A stretch of 52,500 nt of DNA, from positions 1 to 52,500 of the forward strand of contig BOKS01000021.1 in the NCBI GenBank assembly GCA_016861105.1. Reading direction: 5' to 3'. The notes under the pieces were generated by a model. It was given only the letters and a program-made list of their open reading frames with translations, ran no database searches and was not told the origin of the DNA. Shown in pieces: positions 24,029-32,913 of this stretch. This DNA is from Betaproteobacteria bacterium. GTDB taxonomy: Bacteria > Pseudomonadota > Gammaproteobacteria > Burkholderiales > Casimicrobiaceae. A program made the translations under genes and the position numbers. Positions within the stretch are counted from its first letter, which is position 1, and every line of letters begins with the position of its first letter.

Positions 24029-26505
24029 GCGCGCGGCCGCTGCTGCTTGAGGAGCGCCTCGACGTCCCACGGCGCCAGCGGCCGTGCGAACAGGAAGCCC
24101 TGGCCGCCGTCGCAGCCGAGGTCGAGCAGCTTGCGCAGCTGCTGCTCGGCCTCCACGCCCTCGGCGACGACGCGCTTGCCCATGGCGCGACCCATGACGA
24201 CGATCGCGCGCACGACTTCCTCGCCCTCGCGGCCCTGCGACATCCGGCTGGTGAACGAGCGGTCGATCTTGATCTCGGCGATCGGCAGGTCGCTGATGCG
24301 CGTCAGCGACGAGTAGCCGGTGCCGAAGTCGTCGATGCTGATGTGCAGGCCGCTGTCGCGCAGCTGGCGCAGGTTGGGCACGGCCACCGACAGGCCGTCG
24401 ATCAGCATGCTCTCGGTCACCTCGAGCGCGAGACGCTCCGGGCGGATGCCCGCGGTCTGCACGGTCGAGCGGACGCGCTCGACGAAGTCGTTCTGCAGCA
24501 ACTGCACGCCGGAGACGTTGACGTGCACCTGCAGGTGCGAGCAGGTCGGCACCGCCGCGTGCCACGCCGCGAGCTGGCGGCACGCCTGCTCCATCGCCCA
24601 CTGGCCGAGCGGCACGATCAGGCCCGACTCCTCGGCCACGCGGATGAACTTCTCGGGCGACACGGCGCCGCGCTCGGCGTGCACCCAGCGGCAGAGCGCT
24701 TCGACGCCGGTGATCTGCCGCGTCCGCAGGTCGAAGATCGGCTGGTAGGCGAGGTAGAGCTGCTCCTGCTCGATCGCGCGGCGCAGCGCGCTCTCGAGCC
24801 ACAGCTGCGACGAGACCTCGGCGTGCAGCGCGGCGTCGAACACCGCGTACTGCGCGCGCCCCTGCGCCTTGGCGCGGTACATCGCGATGTCGGCGTCGCG
24901 CATCACGTCCTCGGGAGAGGCGTACTGGGGTCCGCCCATCGCGATGCCGATGCTGACGCTGGTCGACAGCTCGGCGGAGCGGATGTGGACGGGCTCCGAC
25001 ACGACGGACTGGAGACGCGCGGCCAGCGCGGTCGCGTCCTCCTCGCGCAGGTTCCGGCCGAGGATCGCGAACTCGTCGCCGCCGAGGCGCGCGACGACGT
25101 CGATGGGGCGCAGCTGCGCCAGGATGCGCCGGCCCAGCACGACCAGCAGCTCGTCGCCGGCGCGGTGGCCGAGGCTGTCGTTGATCGTCTTGAACCGGTC
25201 GCAATCGAGGAACAGGACGGCGAAGCGGTACGACGGGTCGCGGCGCGCCGCGGCGATGGCGGCCGAGAGCTGCTCGAAGAAGAAAGCGCGGTTCGGCAGG
25301 TCGGTGAGATTGTCGTGGTGCGCGATGTGCTGGAGGCGCTGCTCCGCGATCCTGCGCGCGGTGACGTCGAGCACCTGGACGATCAGGCACGGGGCGTCCG
25401 CGTCGCTCGCCGAGAAGAAGGACGCGTGCAGCGCGACGGTCACCACCTCGCGGTCCGGCCGCAGGCAGCGGACCTCCATCGAGCACGTGGCGGTCGACCC
25501 GGAGAGGAGCTTGCCCAGCTCGCCGACGAGGGCGGGGTGGTCGTCGCGGTGCACGAACGCGCCGAGGTCGGCGCCGGCCATCGCGTCCGCCGGCCGCCCG
25601 AGGATCTCGCAGAGGGCGGGATTGGCCTGCAGGACGATGCGCTGGTGCGTCACCAGCGCCATGCCGATCGCGGCGTGCGAGAACGACTTCTGGAAGCGGC
25701 TCTCGCTCTTCTGCAGCTCGGCCAGGTGGCGGGCCGCGTCGGCGGCCTCGCGCTCGGCGGCGAGCACGCGTTCCTGCTGCGCGAGCCTGCTGGCCTCGAT
25801 CTCGCGCAGGAACACGCGGTGCGTCAACAGCACGATCCCGATCACCGGCACCGCGGCCAGGAAGACGCCCATGCCCAGCGTCTCGTAGCCGGTGAAGAGC
25901 AGGGCGGCCACGGCGGCGCACGCGAGGTTGACGAGGCCCATCCACGCGTGGTCGCGCAGGATCGCCACGGGCCGCAGCGGGAGCCCCTGCTTGAGCGTGA
26001 TCAGCGACGCGATCAGCAGCGTGCTCGCCGCGAAATAGGCGATCGCCATCGGGAACAGCAGCGCGAGCTGCATCAGCAGCGTGGGCGCGCCGAAGTGCCC
26101 GTGCACGAACTCGACGCCGGCCGTGTAGACGAGCCCGCACGAGAACATCGCGAGGCCGTTCATCGCGGGGCTGCCAAGGCGGCTCGTCCAGCGCTTGGAC
26201 GTGCGGTACGAGCCCAGCGCGCCTTCGGCGGCCGCCGCCAGCGCGGCCGCGGCGGGGCCGTTCATCATCAGGGCGAGGAAGATGAAGATCTCGGCGCCGG
26301 TGATCGACACCTTGCCGCTCGGGATGCGCAGCGGATAGGCGCCGGCGACGCCCGCGATGATCACGCCCGCGACGACCTGGGCGATCGAGACCGGCGGCAG
26401 CGTGGCGACGGAGCGGATCGCGAGCGCGATGATGGCGCCACCGAGGATCGCGGTGATCCACCAGTAGACCTTCGCGCTCAGGTTGTAGTCGTCCATCCGC
26501 AACAT
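24016..26505 (-). CDS. Membrane-bound PAS-GGDEF-EAL protein (c-di-GMP signalling)
   Basis: This 829-residue protein has an N-terminal integral-membrane sensor of about seven or eight helices (1-240, MASE-like). A short coiled segment (QERVLAAEREAADAARHLAELQKSES) and a PAS domain (about 265-385) follow. A GGDEF domain has the intact signature RLGGDEFAIL near 470 and DNLTDLPNR before it. An EAL domain has intact GVEALCRW near 600, VNVSGVQL, EVTES and DDFGTGYSSL. Both cyclase and phosphodiesterase motifs look catalytically complete. Its terminal codons lie in the 14-bp repeat array. MDDYNL at codon 4 is an alternative start. Confidence 0.92.
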   Translation of the reverse strand: MLRMDDYNLSAKVYWWITAILGGAIIALAIRSVATLPPVSIAQVVAGVIIAGVAGAYPLRIPSGKVSITGAEIFIFLALMMNGPAAAALAAAAEGALGSYRTSKRWTSRLGSPAMNGLAMFSCGLVYTAGVEFVHGHFGAPTLLMQLALLFPMAIAYFAASTLLIASLITLKQGLPLRPVAILRDHAWMGLVNLACAAVAALLFTGYETLGMGVFLAAVPVIGIVLLTHRVFLREIEASRLAQQERVLAAEREAADAARHLAELQKSESRFQKSFSHAAIGMALVTHQRIVLQANPALCEILGRPADAMAGADLGAFVHRDDHPALVGELGKLLSGSTATCSMEVRCLRPDREVVTVALHASFFSASDADAPCLIVQVLDVTARRIAEQRLQHIAHHDNLTDLPNRAFFFEQLSAAIAAARRDPSYRFAVLFLDCDRFKTINDSLGHRAGDELLVVLGRRILAQLRPIDVVARLGGDEFAILGRNLREEDATALAARLQSVVSEPVHIRSAELSTSVSIGIAMGGPQYASPEDVMRDADIAMYRAKAQGRAQYAVFDAALHAEVSSQLWLESALRRAIEQEQLYLAYQPIFDLRTRQITGVEALCRWVHAERGAVSPEKFIRVAEESGLIVPLGQWAMEQACRQLAAWHAAVPTCSHLQVHVNVSGVQLLQNDFVERVRSTVQTAGIRPERLALEVTESMLIDGLSVAVPNLRQLRDSGLHISIDDFGTGYSSLTRISDLPIAEIKIDRSFTSRMSQGREGEEVVRAIVVMGRAMGKRVVAEGVEAEQQLRKLLDLGCDGGQGFLFARPLAPWDVEALLKQQRPRAVAS

Positions 26506-26667
26506 CGCAGGCCCCGATCGGCGAAGCGCCGGCTACGGGCGGCGCGGTCGGCGAGCGACCCAAGGCGCGAGGATAGCGCGCCAGGCGCACGATGCACGCA
26601 AGAAGCGCGCCGCGCCGCCGGACGGCGGGCGGCGCGGGGAAATGCGATGGCCGGGGTGCGCGGGAGC

Positions 26668-29115
26668 CTACGGCTCGCCGGCGTGGACGGATTCGCTCAG
26701 GACCAGGCCTTCGGAGAGAACGAGGCCCTCGGACAGCACGAGGCCTTCCGAGAGGACCAGGCCTTCCGACAGCACCAGGCCCTCGGACAGGACGAGGCCT
26801 TCCGAGAGGACCAGGCCCTCGGAGAGGACGAGGCCTTCGGAGAGCACCAGGCCCTCGGAGAGGACGAGGCCTTCGGAGAGCACCAGGCCCTCGGAAAGGA
26901 CGAGGCCCTCGGAGAGGACGAGCCCCTCGGACAGCACCAGCCCCTCGGAGAGCACCAGCCCCTCCGACAGCACCAGCCCCTCGGAGAGCACCAGCCCCTC
27001 GGACAGGACGAGCCCTTCCGAAAGCACGAGGCCCTCGGAGAGCACCAGGCCTTCCGAGAGCACCAGCCCGGACGCGCCCGCCAGGCCCTGCGAGATCGTC
27101 GCGACCGGGGCGTAGATGCCCGTGCGCGCCGCGAGGTTCGAGCGCCCCGCGATGGCGTCCGCCGGGCGCACGCCCGGCGTGAGGAGCATCGTCCGTCCGG
27201 CGAGCGTCTGCAGGAAGTGGCGCGGCTGATCGGTCCCGGGCCACATGACCGGGTCGACGTGCATCGCGAGCCGGCCGGCCCACAGCAGGCTGGGGTCGTA
27301 GATGGCCTGGAACTTCTCCAGCAGCGCGCGGCCGCCGAACACGTGCCCGCCGCCCGCGGTGACCAGGCCGGACCACGGCACGGACGCGCCGCCGATCCAC
27401 GAGCCGCCCGACGGCAGCGCGTGGCCGGCACGCAGCATGCTGGCACCGGGCTCGAGCGTCCCGGCCGCGACGGCCATCGCGATGTCCGGGCGCAGCGCCT
27501 GCGCGACGCGCACCGCGCCGTCGACGTTGAGCAGTCCCGTGCCCTGCTGCACGAGCGCAGCGCCGGGGAGGGGCTGCGCGGTGTACTGGAGAATCGCCTT
27601 GACGAGCGGCGGCGTGAGGCCGGGGTTGGCCTGCAGCATCGCGGCCACGGCGCCGGCCACCGCCGGCGCCGCGATCGACGTGCCGCTCAGCAGCATCAGG
27701 CGGCCGTTGCGCACCGGCGCGGCGCCGGCGACTTCGAGCGCCGGATTGGCGGACAAGAGCGCGTTCCCGCTGCCGGCCAGCGCCCCGACGATGCGGTTGC
27801 CGGGGGCGACGAGGTCGGGCTTCAGCAGGTTGTCGTAACGCCGCACGCCGGCCGCATCCACCGTCCCGCTGCGCGTCGGGCCGCGCGAGCTGAACCGGTT
27901 GACCGTCTCGTCGGCGCGCGCCAGCGTGCCGTGGTGGTGCGCCGAGCCGACGGTGATGGCGCTGGGCTCGTTCCCCGGGGCCCCGATCGCACCGAGGACC
28001 TCGAGGCCGTTCGCCGTGACGCCGTAGTTGCCGGCCGCGGCGACCACGACGATGCCCACCGCGGACGCCGCGCGGACCGCGCGGCACAGCGGGTCGTTGA
28101 GGAACGAACCGATCGTCGGCGCGGCGAGGCTCAGGTTCAGCACGCGGATGCGGTGCGTCTTGCGGTTCGCGATCACCCAGTCGATCGCGGCCAGCACGTC
28201 GCTGACGTGCCCGACGCCGCGCTGGTCCAGCACGCGGACGTCGACGAGCGTCGCTCCAGGGGCGATGCCGGCCGCGTCGAGGCCGCCGGCGACCGGCGCG
28301 CCCGCGGCGACCGAGGCGACGTGCGTCCCGTGGCCGTAGGCGTCCGGGTTGGTGATGCCCGAGCCGTCCACCGCGCGCTCGAACGCGCGGTAGACCGGAC
28401 TGCCCGGCGCATAGCCGGCCGACAGGTCGCGCGAGCGCGTCCAGTCGAGGACGCCCGGCCTCTGCGCGGCGCTCAGCCGCGTGAAGTCCACCGCGGCCGC
28501 GATGCGTGCGCTGCGACGGCACGCGCCTTGCGAGCCTTCGCCGCCGCCGAACGCGGCGTGGCAGCCGTCGATGCCCGAGTCGAGCACGGCGATCCCGACG
28601 CCGGTGCCGTCGAACGCCGTCGGATTGCCGGCGCGCACGCCGGCGGTCCCGGTGATGTCCTGCAGGAAGCTGGCCGTCCGGAAAGCCGGCCGGTTGGGCA
28701 TGATGTACGCTACATCTGGGCGCGCAGCGATCATGTCGACGGCCGCGGAGGGAAGCACGGCGAGCACCGCCGGCGTGGCCTGGTACTGGTAGAAGACGGA
28801 CCCGCCGGCCGCGAGGATCGACCTACGCAGTTCGGCCAATGCGGGGTCCGCGGACGCGGCGCCGACGAGCACCTGGACGTAGGTTCCGCGTGGCGTGCGG
28901 GACGCCCAAGCCACTTTCGGAGTTGTAGCGGACAACACCTGCCGCAGGTCGGGGGCGACCTTGCCACCGTGCGAGGCCGCGTGCGCGGCGTTGACGCCGG
29001 CCCCGAAGAGTGCGATCGCGAACAGCCCGATCGGCAGCAGAACCCGCCCCAGAAGCCGCATCCAGCCCACCGGACCGGCGGCGCGGATGTGAACGTTCGG
29101 TTCGATGGTCGTCAC
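26668..29115 (-). CDS. S8 subtilisin-like serine protease with 21 C-terminal GLVLSE repeats
   Basis: This 815-residue secreted protease uses a GTG start with GGGGAG upstream. A hydrophobic signal segment follows (about 20-47, ending NAAHAA), then a prodomain-like region to about 145. The catalytic domain has triad Asp179 (AVLDSGIDG), His262 (GHGTHVAS) and Ser480 (SGTSIAAP), with oxyanion Asn363 (AAGNYG). After a 120-residue linker, residues 683-808 are 21 uninterrupted copies of GLVLSE, followed by SVHAGEP. The repeat may be a surface stalk, an aggregation or anchoring module, or a substrate mimic; this is unknown. Some S8 peptidases carry short IVWG-type tandem tails, from memory, which is a possible precedent. 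The longer ATG frame (29394) has no signal peptide at its start and is rejected. Confidence 0.9.
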   Translation of the reverse strand: MTTIEPNVHIRAAGPVGWMRLLGRVLLPIGLFAIALFGAGVNAAHAASHGGKVAPDLRQVLSATTPKVAWASRTPRGTYVQVLVGAASADPALAELRRSILAAGGSVFYQYQATPAVLAVLPSAAVDMIAARPDVAYIMPNRPAFRTASFLQDITGTAGVRAGNPTAFDGTGVGIAVLDSGIDGCHAAFGGGEGSQGACRRSARIAAAVDFTRLSAAQRPGVLDWTRSRDLSAGYAPGSPVYRAFERAVDGSGITNPDAYGHGTHVASVAAGAPVAGGLDAAGIAPGATLVDVRVLDQRGVGHVSDVLAAIDWVIANRKTHRIRVLNLSLAAPTIGSFLNDPLCRAVRAASAVGIVVVAAAGNYGVTANGLEVLGAIGAPGNEPSAITVGSAHHHGTLARADETVNRFSSRGPTRSGTVDAAGVRRYDNLLKPDLVAPGNRIVGALAGSGNALLSANPALEVAGAAPVRNGRLMLLSGTSIAAPAVAGAVAAMLQANPGLTPPLVKAILQYTAQPLPGAALVQQGTGLLNVDGAVRVAQALRPDIAMAVAAGTLEPGASMLRAGHALPSGGSWIGGASVPWSGLVTAGGGHVFGGRALLEKFQAIYDPSLLWAGRLAMHVDPVMWPGTDQPRHFLQTLAGRTMLLTPGVRPADAIAGRSNLAARTGIYAPVATISQGLAGASGLVLSEGLVLSEGLVLSEGLVLSEGLVLSEGLVLSEGLVLSEGLVLSEGLVLSEGLVLSEGLVLSEGLVLSEGLVLSEGLVLSEGLVLSEGLVLSEGLVLSEGLVLSEGLVLSEGLVLSEGLVLSESVHAGEP
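26692..27069 (-). repeat. 21 x 18-bp coding repeat (GLVLSE)
   Basis: The 378-bp array is exactly 21 units in frame. The hexapeptide is invariant, yet the DNA units differ at third positions (Val GTC/GTG, Leu CTG/CTC/CTT, Ser TCC/TCG/AGC, Glu GAA/GAG, Gly GGC/GGG). Because 18 is divisible by three, the opposite strand is also open here, which produces a long antisense frame of no significance. Confidence 0.95.
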
Positions 29116-29348
29116 GGCGTCTCCCCCTCGGCTGACAGCGAATGGGGGAATCGTACCGTCACGACCTGTCGGCCACAAGATGTCGGCCGCACGTGGAGCG
29201 TCACATGCTGACGGGCGGCGTCTCGTGGTGCACGCGTTGTGGCGTTTCCGGACACGGGGCGGTCGCAGGTCGCCACGGTGCCGGGGGCTCGGTAGAGTGG
29301 CGGTGGTGCCGCACCGCGGTACCGCGCTGCGTCCCGATCCCTTCACCG
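29116..29348. other. Divergent intergenic region between protease and MFS gene
   Basis: This 233-bp region holds both promoters by position. TGTCGGCC is directly repeated with a 6-bp gap (about 29166-29187), a possible regulatory site. No clear -35/-10 pair or FNR-type box was seen. Confidence 0.3.
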
Positions 29349-30635
29349 ATGGCCCTCGACACTCGCGTCCCGCTCGCGGGAAGCGCGCCGGCACCTCGCA
29401 CAGCGCCCGACGAGGCGGCGCGGCACGGCGGCGCCGCCGCGCTGCTGCTCAACGTCGCGCACGCGCTGGATCACCTAATGCTGCTGGTGTTCGCGACCGC
29501 GGTGAGCGCCATCGCCGCGGACTTCGGCATCGCGCGCTGGGAGGATCTGATGCCCTATGCGACCGGCGCGTTCGTCATGTTCGGCCTGGGGTCGCTGCCG
29601 TCCGGGCGGCTCGGCGACCTGTGGGGCCGGCGGGCGATGATGCTCGTCTTCTTCTTCGGTCTCGGCGCATCCTCGCTGCTCGTTGCCGCGGCGCAGGGCC
29701 CGTGGCAGATCTTCGGCGCGCTGTCGCTGATGGGCCTGTTCGCGTCGATCTACCATCCGGTCGGCATTCCGATGCTCGTGCAGGGCGCCGCGCGGCCGGG
29801 CTGGGTGATCGGCGTCAACGGGCTCGCCGGCAACCTCGGCATCGCCGCGGCCGCGCTGTCGACGGGGCTGCTGGTCAAGTACGCGGGCTGGCGTGCCGCG
29901 TTCGTGGTCCCGGGCCTCGTCGCGATAGGCTGCGGCATCGCGTTCGCGCGCATCGCGCCGCGCGAGGCGACGCCGCCGGCGCGCCGTGCCCCGCGGCAGC
30001 TGGAGCTGTCCCCGGCGACGGTCGCGCAGGTGCTGCTCGCGCTGACGCTCACGTCGACGACCGCGTCGCTGATCTTCAACTTCACCACCAACGGCAACGC
30101 CGAGCTGCTGGCCGCGCGCATGCGCGCGGTCACGGCCGACCCCGCGCTGCTCGGCGTGCTGCTGGCGATGGTCTACGTCGTCGCCTCGTTCGCACAGCTC
30201 GCCGTCGGCCGCGCGATCGACCGCTATCCGCTCAGGGGCCTGTTCCTCGCGATCGTCGCCATGCAGGTGCCGCTGTTCCTGCTGGCCTCCGGTGCCCAGG
30301 GGTGGCTGCTCTACGGCGTCGCCATCGCGTTCATGGCGTTCGTCTTCGGCGCGATCCCGTTCACCGACGCGATCATCGTGCGCTACGTCGACGACCGCGC
30401 GCGGTCGCGCGTCGCCGGATTGCGGCTGACGGTGTCCTTCGGCGTCAGCTCGCTCGCGGTGTGGCTGCTGGGGCCGTTCGTGAAGTCGGCGGGCTTCGAC
30501 GCGCTGTTCGCCACGATGGCCGGCATCGCCGTGGTGACGCTGCTCGGCGTCGCGCTCCTGCCGCGCCCGCACGAGCGGTCGGCCGTGGCGCCGGCGCCTG
30601 CGGAGGGCGGGCGCGGGCGCGTGCCGCCGGCGTGA
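29349..30635 (+). CDS. MFS transporter
   Basis: This 428-residue protein has about twelve hydrophobic helices and a clear MFS loop 2-3 motif GRLGDLWGRRAMM near residue 95. NGLAGNLGIAAAALSTGLLVKYAGWRAAFVVPG in helices 4-5 resembles drug or small-solute antiporters (YfcJ/arabinose-efflux-like). Substrate unknown. ATG 29349 (MALDTRVP) was chosen; a long in-frame extension upstream is Cys/Arg-rich and unlike the family. Divergent from the subtilase gene. Confidence 0.8.
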   Translation: MALDTRVPLAGSAPAPRTAPDEAARHGGAAALLLNVAHALDHLMLLVFATAVSAIAADFGIARWEDLMPYATGAFVMFGLGSLPSGRLGDLWGRRAMMLVFFFGLGASSLLVAAAQGPWQIFGALSLMGLFASIYHPVGIPMLVQGAARPGWVIGVNGLAGNLGIAAAALSTGLLVKYAGWRAAFVVPGLVAIGCGIAFARIAPREATPPARRAPRQLELSPATVAQVLLALTLTSTTASLIFNFTTNGNAELLAARMRAVTADPALLGVLLAMVYVVASFAQLAVGRAIDRYPLRGLFLAIVAMQVPLFLLASGAQGWLLYGVAIAFMAFVFGAIPFTDAIIVRYVDDRARSRVAGLRLTVSFGVSSLAVWLLGPFVKSAGFDALFATMAGIAVVTLLGVALLPRPHERSAVAPAPAEGGRGRVPPA

Positions 30636-30905
30636 TCGGTGCATCGGGCTCCGCGCGAACGGAGGCGGTTGCTGCCACGACGCGGTCCGAACGCCGCTCG
30701 GCCGACGGTTGTCCCGATTGCGGGTGCACGCGATGCCTCCGGTCGATGCCGCCGTCGTGGACGCGAATGCGAGCAACCGGGGAACGTCGCCGGTCGCGTT
30801 CGCGGCGGCGAAAAGACGCTGGGCCCCCGCCTTCGCGGGGGCGACGACGTGCACGAGTGCGGGCGCGACGACGAAACTGCGCGGTCGTTCCCGCGCGCCC
30901 GCACT
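30636..30905. other. Convergent intergenic region containing a hairpin repeat
   Basis: No gene was recognised between the converging MFS and CoA-transferase genes. The main landmark is the second copy of the dispersed hairpin repeat at 30816-30849, which may also end transcription. Confidence 0.35.
30816..30849. repeat. Dispersed hairpin repeat, copy 2
   Basis: GCCCCCGC (30823-30830), CTTC loop and GCGGGGGC (30835-30842). It matches copy 1 at 23795 except for paired changes (TT/AA to CC/GG in the stem) and one loop base, so the stem is conserved while its sequence varies. Confidence 0.6.
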
Positions 30906-32126
30906 TCACCTCCGGGCGACCGCGATCGCGCCTTCGGCGACGAGCGCGTCGATCTCCGTCTCCGCGAAGCCGTGCTCGCGCAGGACCTCGCGCGTGTGCT
31001 CGCCGAGCAACGGCGCTGCACGCGTGACGGCGGTGGGCGTCCGAGAGAAGTGCACCGGGCAGCCGATCGCCTTCACGGGCCCGGCCGTCGGGTGGACGAG
31101 GTCGACGACCATGCCGCGCGCGAGCGTCTGCGGATGCGCGAGGGCCTCGCCGATCGAGTGCACCGGGCCCGCCGGGACGCCGGCCGCGTCGAAGCGCTCG
31201 ATCCACTCGGCCTTCGTGCGCGTGCCCAGCACGGCGTTCATCGCGTCGACCAGCGCCGGCAGGTTCGCCATGCGGTCGGAGTTGGTGCGGAACCGCGCAT
31301 CGTCGCGCCACTCGGGATGGCCGAGGACCTCCGCGATGCGCTCCCAGTTCGCCTGGTTCGCGCCGCCGATGTTGATCCAGCCGTCGCGCGCCCGGAACGC
31401 CTGGTAGGGCGCGGTCAGGATGTGCGCGGACCCGGTCGGGCCGGGCGAGGCTCCGGTCGCGAAGTGGACCGACGCGTGCCAGTAGGTCTGCTGCAGCGCG
31501 GCCTCCATCAGCGACGTCTCCACCTTCTGCCCGAAGCCGGTCTTGAGCCTGTGCGCGTACGCGGCGAGGATTCCGGCGACGGCGAGGATGCCGCCGTTGA
31601 TGTCGGCCACGGAATTGCCCGTCTTCGCCGGCGGCCCTCCCGGCTCGCCGGTGATCGACATCAGGCCCGCGAATCCCTGCGCGATGAGGTCGAAGCCGGC
31701 CTTGTCCGCCCACGGACCGTCGCGCCCGTAGCCGGAGACGGCGGCGTAGATCAGCGCCGGGTTCGCCGCCGACAGGACGTCGTAGCCGAGTCCAAGGCGC
31801 TCCAGCGTGCCGCGGCGGTAGTTCTCGGTGAGCACGTCCGCATCGCGCACGAGCCGAAGCAGCACGTCGCGACCCTTCGGGTGCTTGAGGTCGAGCGCGA
31901 TGCCGCGCTTGTTGCGGTTCATCATCAGGAACGGCGCCGACACGCCGTTGACCCGCGGCTCGCGGTAGTCGCGCGAGTCGTCGCCGCCCGGCAGCTTCTC
32001 GACCTTGATCACGTCGGCGCCCATGTCGGCGAGCATCATGCCCGCCGTGGGGCCGGCCATGATCTGCGCGAGCTCCAGCACGCGCATGCCGGCGAGCGGA
32101 CCGCGGCGGCGCGCGGCGTCGTCCAT
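30906..32126 (-). CDS. Family III CoA-transferase (CaiB/BaiF type)
   Basis: This 406-residue protein has LAGMRVLELAQIMAGPTAGMMLADMGADVIKVE at the N-terminus, FLMMNRNKRGIALDLKHPKG, LTENYRRGTLERLGLGYD and AGFDLIAQGFAGLMSITGEPGG. All are landmarks of formyl-CoA transferase/CaiB-like enzymes, which pass CoA from an acyl-CoA (often succinyl-CoA) to a carboxylic acid. Last gene of the TRAP operon, its ATG 2 bp after the crotonase stop. It probably activates the imported acid or an early intermediate before the crotonase acts (inference). Confidence 0.9.
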   Translation of the reverse strand: MDDAARRRGPLAGMRVLELAQIMAGPTAGMMLADMGADVIKVEKLPGGDDSRDYREPRVNGVSAPFLMMNRNKRGIALDLKHPKGRDVLLRLVRDADVLTENYRRGTLERLGLGYDVLSAANPALIYAAVSGYGRDGPWADKAGFDLIAQGFAGLMSITGEPGGPPAKTGNSVADINGGILAVAGILAAYAHRLKTGFGQKVETSLMEAALQQTYWHASVHFATGASPGPTGSAHILTAPYQAFRARDGWINIGGANQANWERIAEVLGHPEWRDDARFRTNSDRMANLPALVDAMNAVLGTRTKAEWIERFDAAGVPAGPVHSIGEALAHPQTLARGMVVDLVHPTAGPVKAIGCPVHFSRTPTAVTRAAPLLGEHTREVLREHGFAETEIDALVAEGAIAVARR

Positions 32127-32128
32127 CG

Positions 32129-32908
32129 TCACCGCCCCACGAACGCCGGCTTGCGCTTCGCGAGGAAGGCCGCGTAGCCGATGCGGAAGTCCTCGGTGTC
32201 GAAGCAGTCGAAGCACTCGTCGCGCTCGTCGTCGGACAGCGGCGTGCCCTGCCCGAGGCGGCGCGCGAACTTCTTGTGCCAGCGGGCGACCAGCGGCGCG
32301 CCCTCGGCGACGCGCAGGGCCGTCGCGCGCGCCTCGGCGGCCACGTCCGCGTCCGGCACGACGCGAGTCACGAGTCCCTTCGCCAGCGCTTCGGCGGCGT
32401 CGAACACCCGGCCTTCGAGCAGCATCTCCAGCGCGACCGCCGGGCCCACGAGGCGGACCAGCGGCTCCATCTCGGCGTAGGCCATCACCAGGCCGAGGTT
32501 CTTGATCGGCGCGCCGAAGCGGCTGCCCTCGCCGCAGATGCGCAGGTCGCACAGCGCCGCGATCTCCATGCCGCCGCCCACGCAGATGCCGTGGATCTGT
32601 GCGACCAACGGGTGGCGGCAGCGGGCGAGCGACGCGATCGTGCGGTGCATCACCTTGCCGTAGGCCGCGGCCTGCGCCTTGTCGCTGCGCTCGGTGGCGA
32701 ACTCGCCGATGTCGTTGCCCGGCGAGAACGCCCTCTCGCCGGCACCGCGCAGCACGATGCAGCGCAGCGCATCGTCGGCGGACAGCGCGTCGATCGTCTC
32801 GCCGAGCTGGCCCCACATGGCGCGCGTGAGGGCGTTGAGCTTCTCGGGTCGGTCGAGGACGACGGTCGCGATCGGTCCGTCGCGCTCGACGCGGATGGTG
32901 GCGGTCAT
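32129..32908 (-). CDS. Crotonase-superfamily enzyme (enoyl-CoA hydratase/isomerase-like)
   Basis: This 259-residue protein starts ATVVLDRPEKLNAL and has the oxyanion segment AFSPGNDIGEF and HGICVGGGMEIAALCD, with the first catalytic Glu. In hydratases the second catalytic Glu sits in FG-PE--LG; here the sequence is FGAPIKNLG, so that Glu is replaced by Ile. It is therefore probably not a classical hydratase and could be an isomerase, thioesterase, retro-aldol or decarboxylating member. Located between the TRAP permease and the CoA-transferase with 2-5 bp spacing, so the same transcript. Confidence 0.85.
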   Translation of the reverse strand: MTATIRVERDGPIATVVLDRPEKLNALTRAMWGQLGETIDALSADDALRCIVLRGAGERAFSPGNDIGEFATERSDKAQAAAYGKVMHRTIASLARCRHPLVAQIHGICVGGGMEIAALCDLRICGEGSRFGAPIKNLGLVMAYAEMEPLVRLVGPAVALEMLLEGRVFDAAEALAKGLVTRVVPDADVAAEARATALRVAEGAPLVARWHKKFARRLGQGTPLSDDERDECFDCFDTEDFRIGYAAFLAKRKPAFVGR

Positions 32909-32913
32909 GGGGG

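Noticed and set aside
26692..27069. CRISPR or intergenic minisatellite
   Set aside because: The 18-bp units are in frame inside the protease gene, encode one constant peptide and have no spacers.
23785..29211. An 1808-codon plus-strand open frame, and other very long antisense frames such as 37571-42499 and 46275-49556
   Set aside because: They run opposite to well-supported genes, are His/Arg/Gln/Ala-rich shadows caused by high G+C, and contain no domain motifs. The 18-bp GLVLSE array also keeps the opposite strand open.
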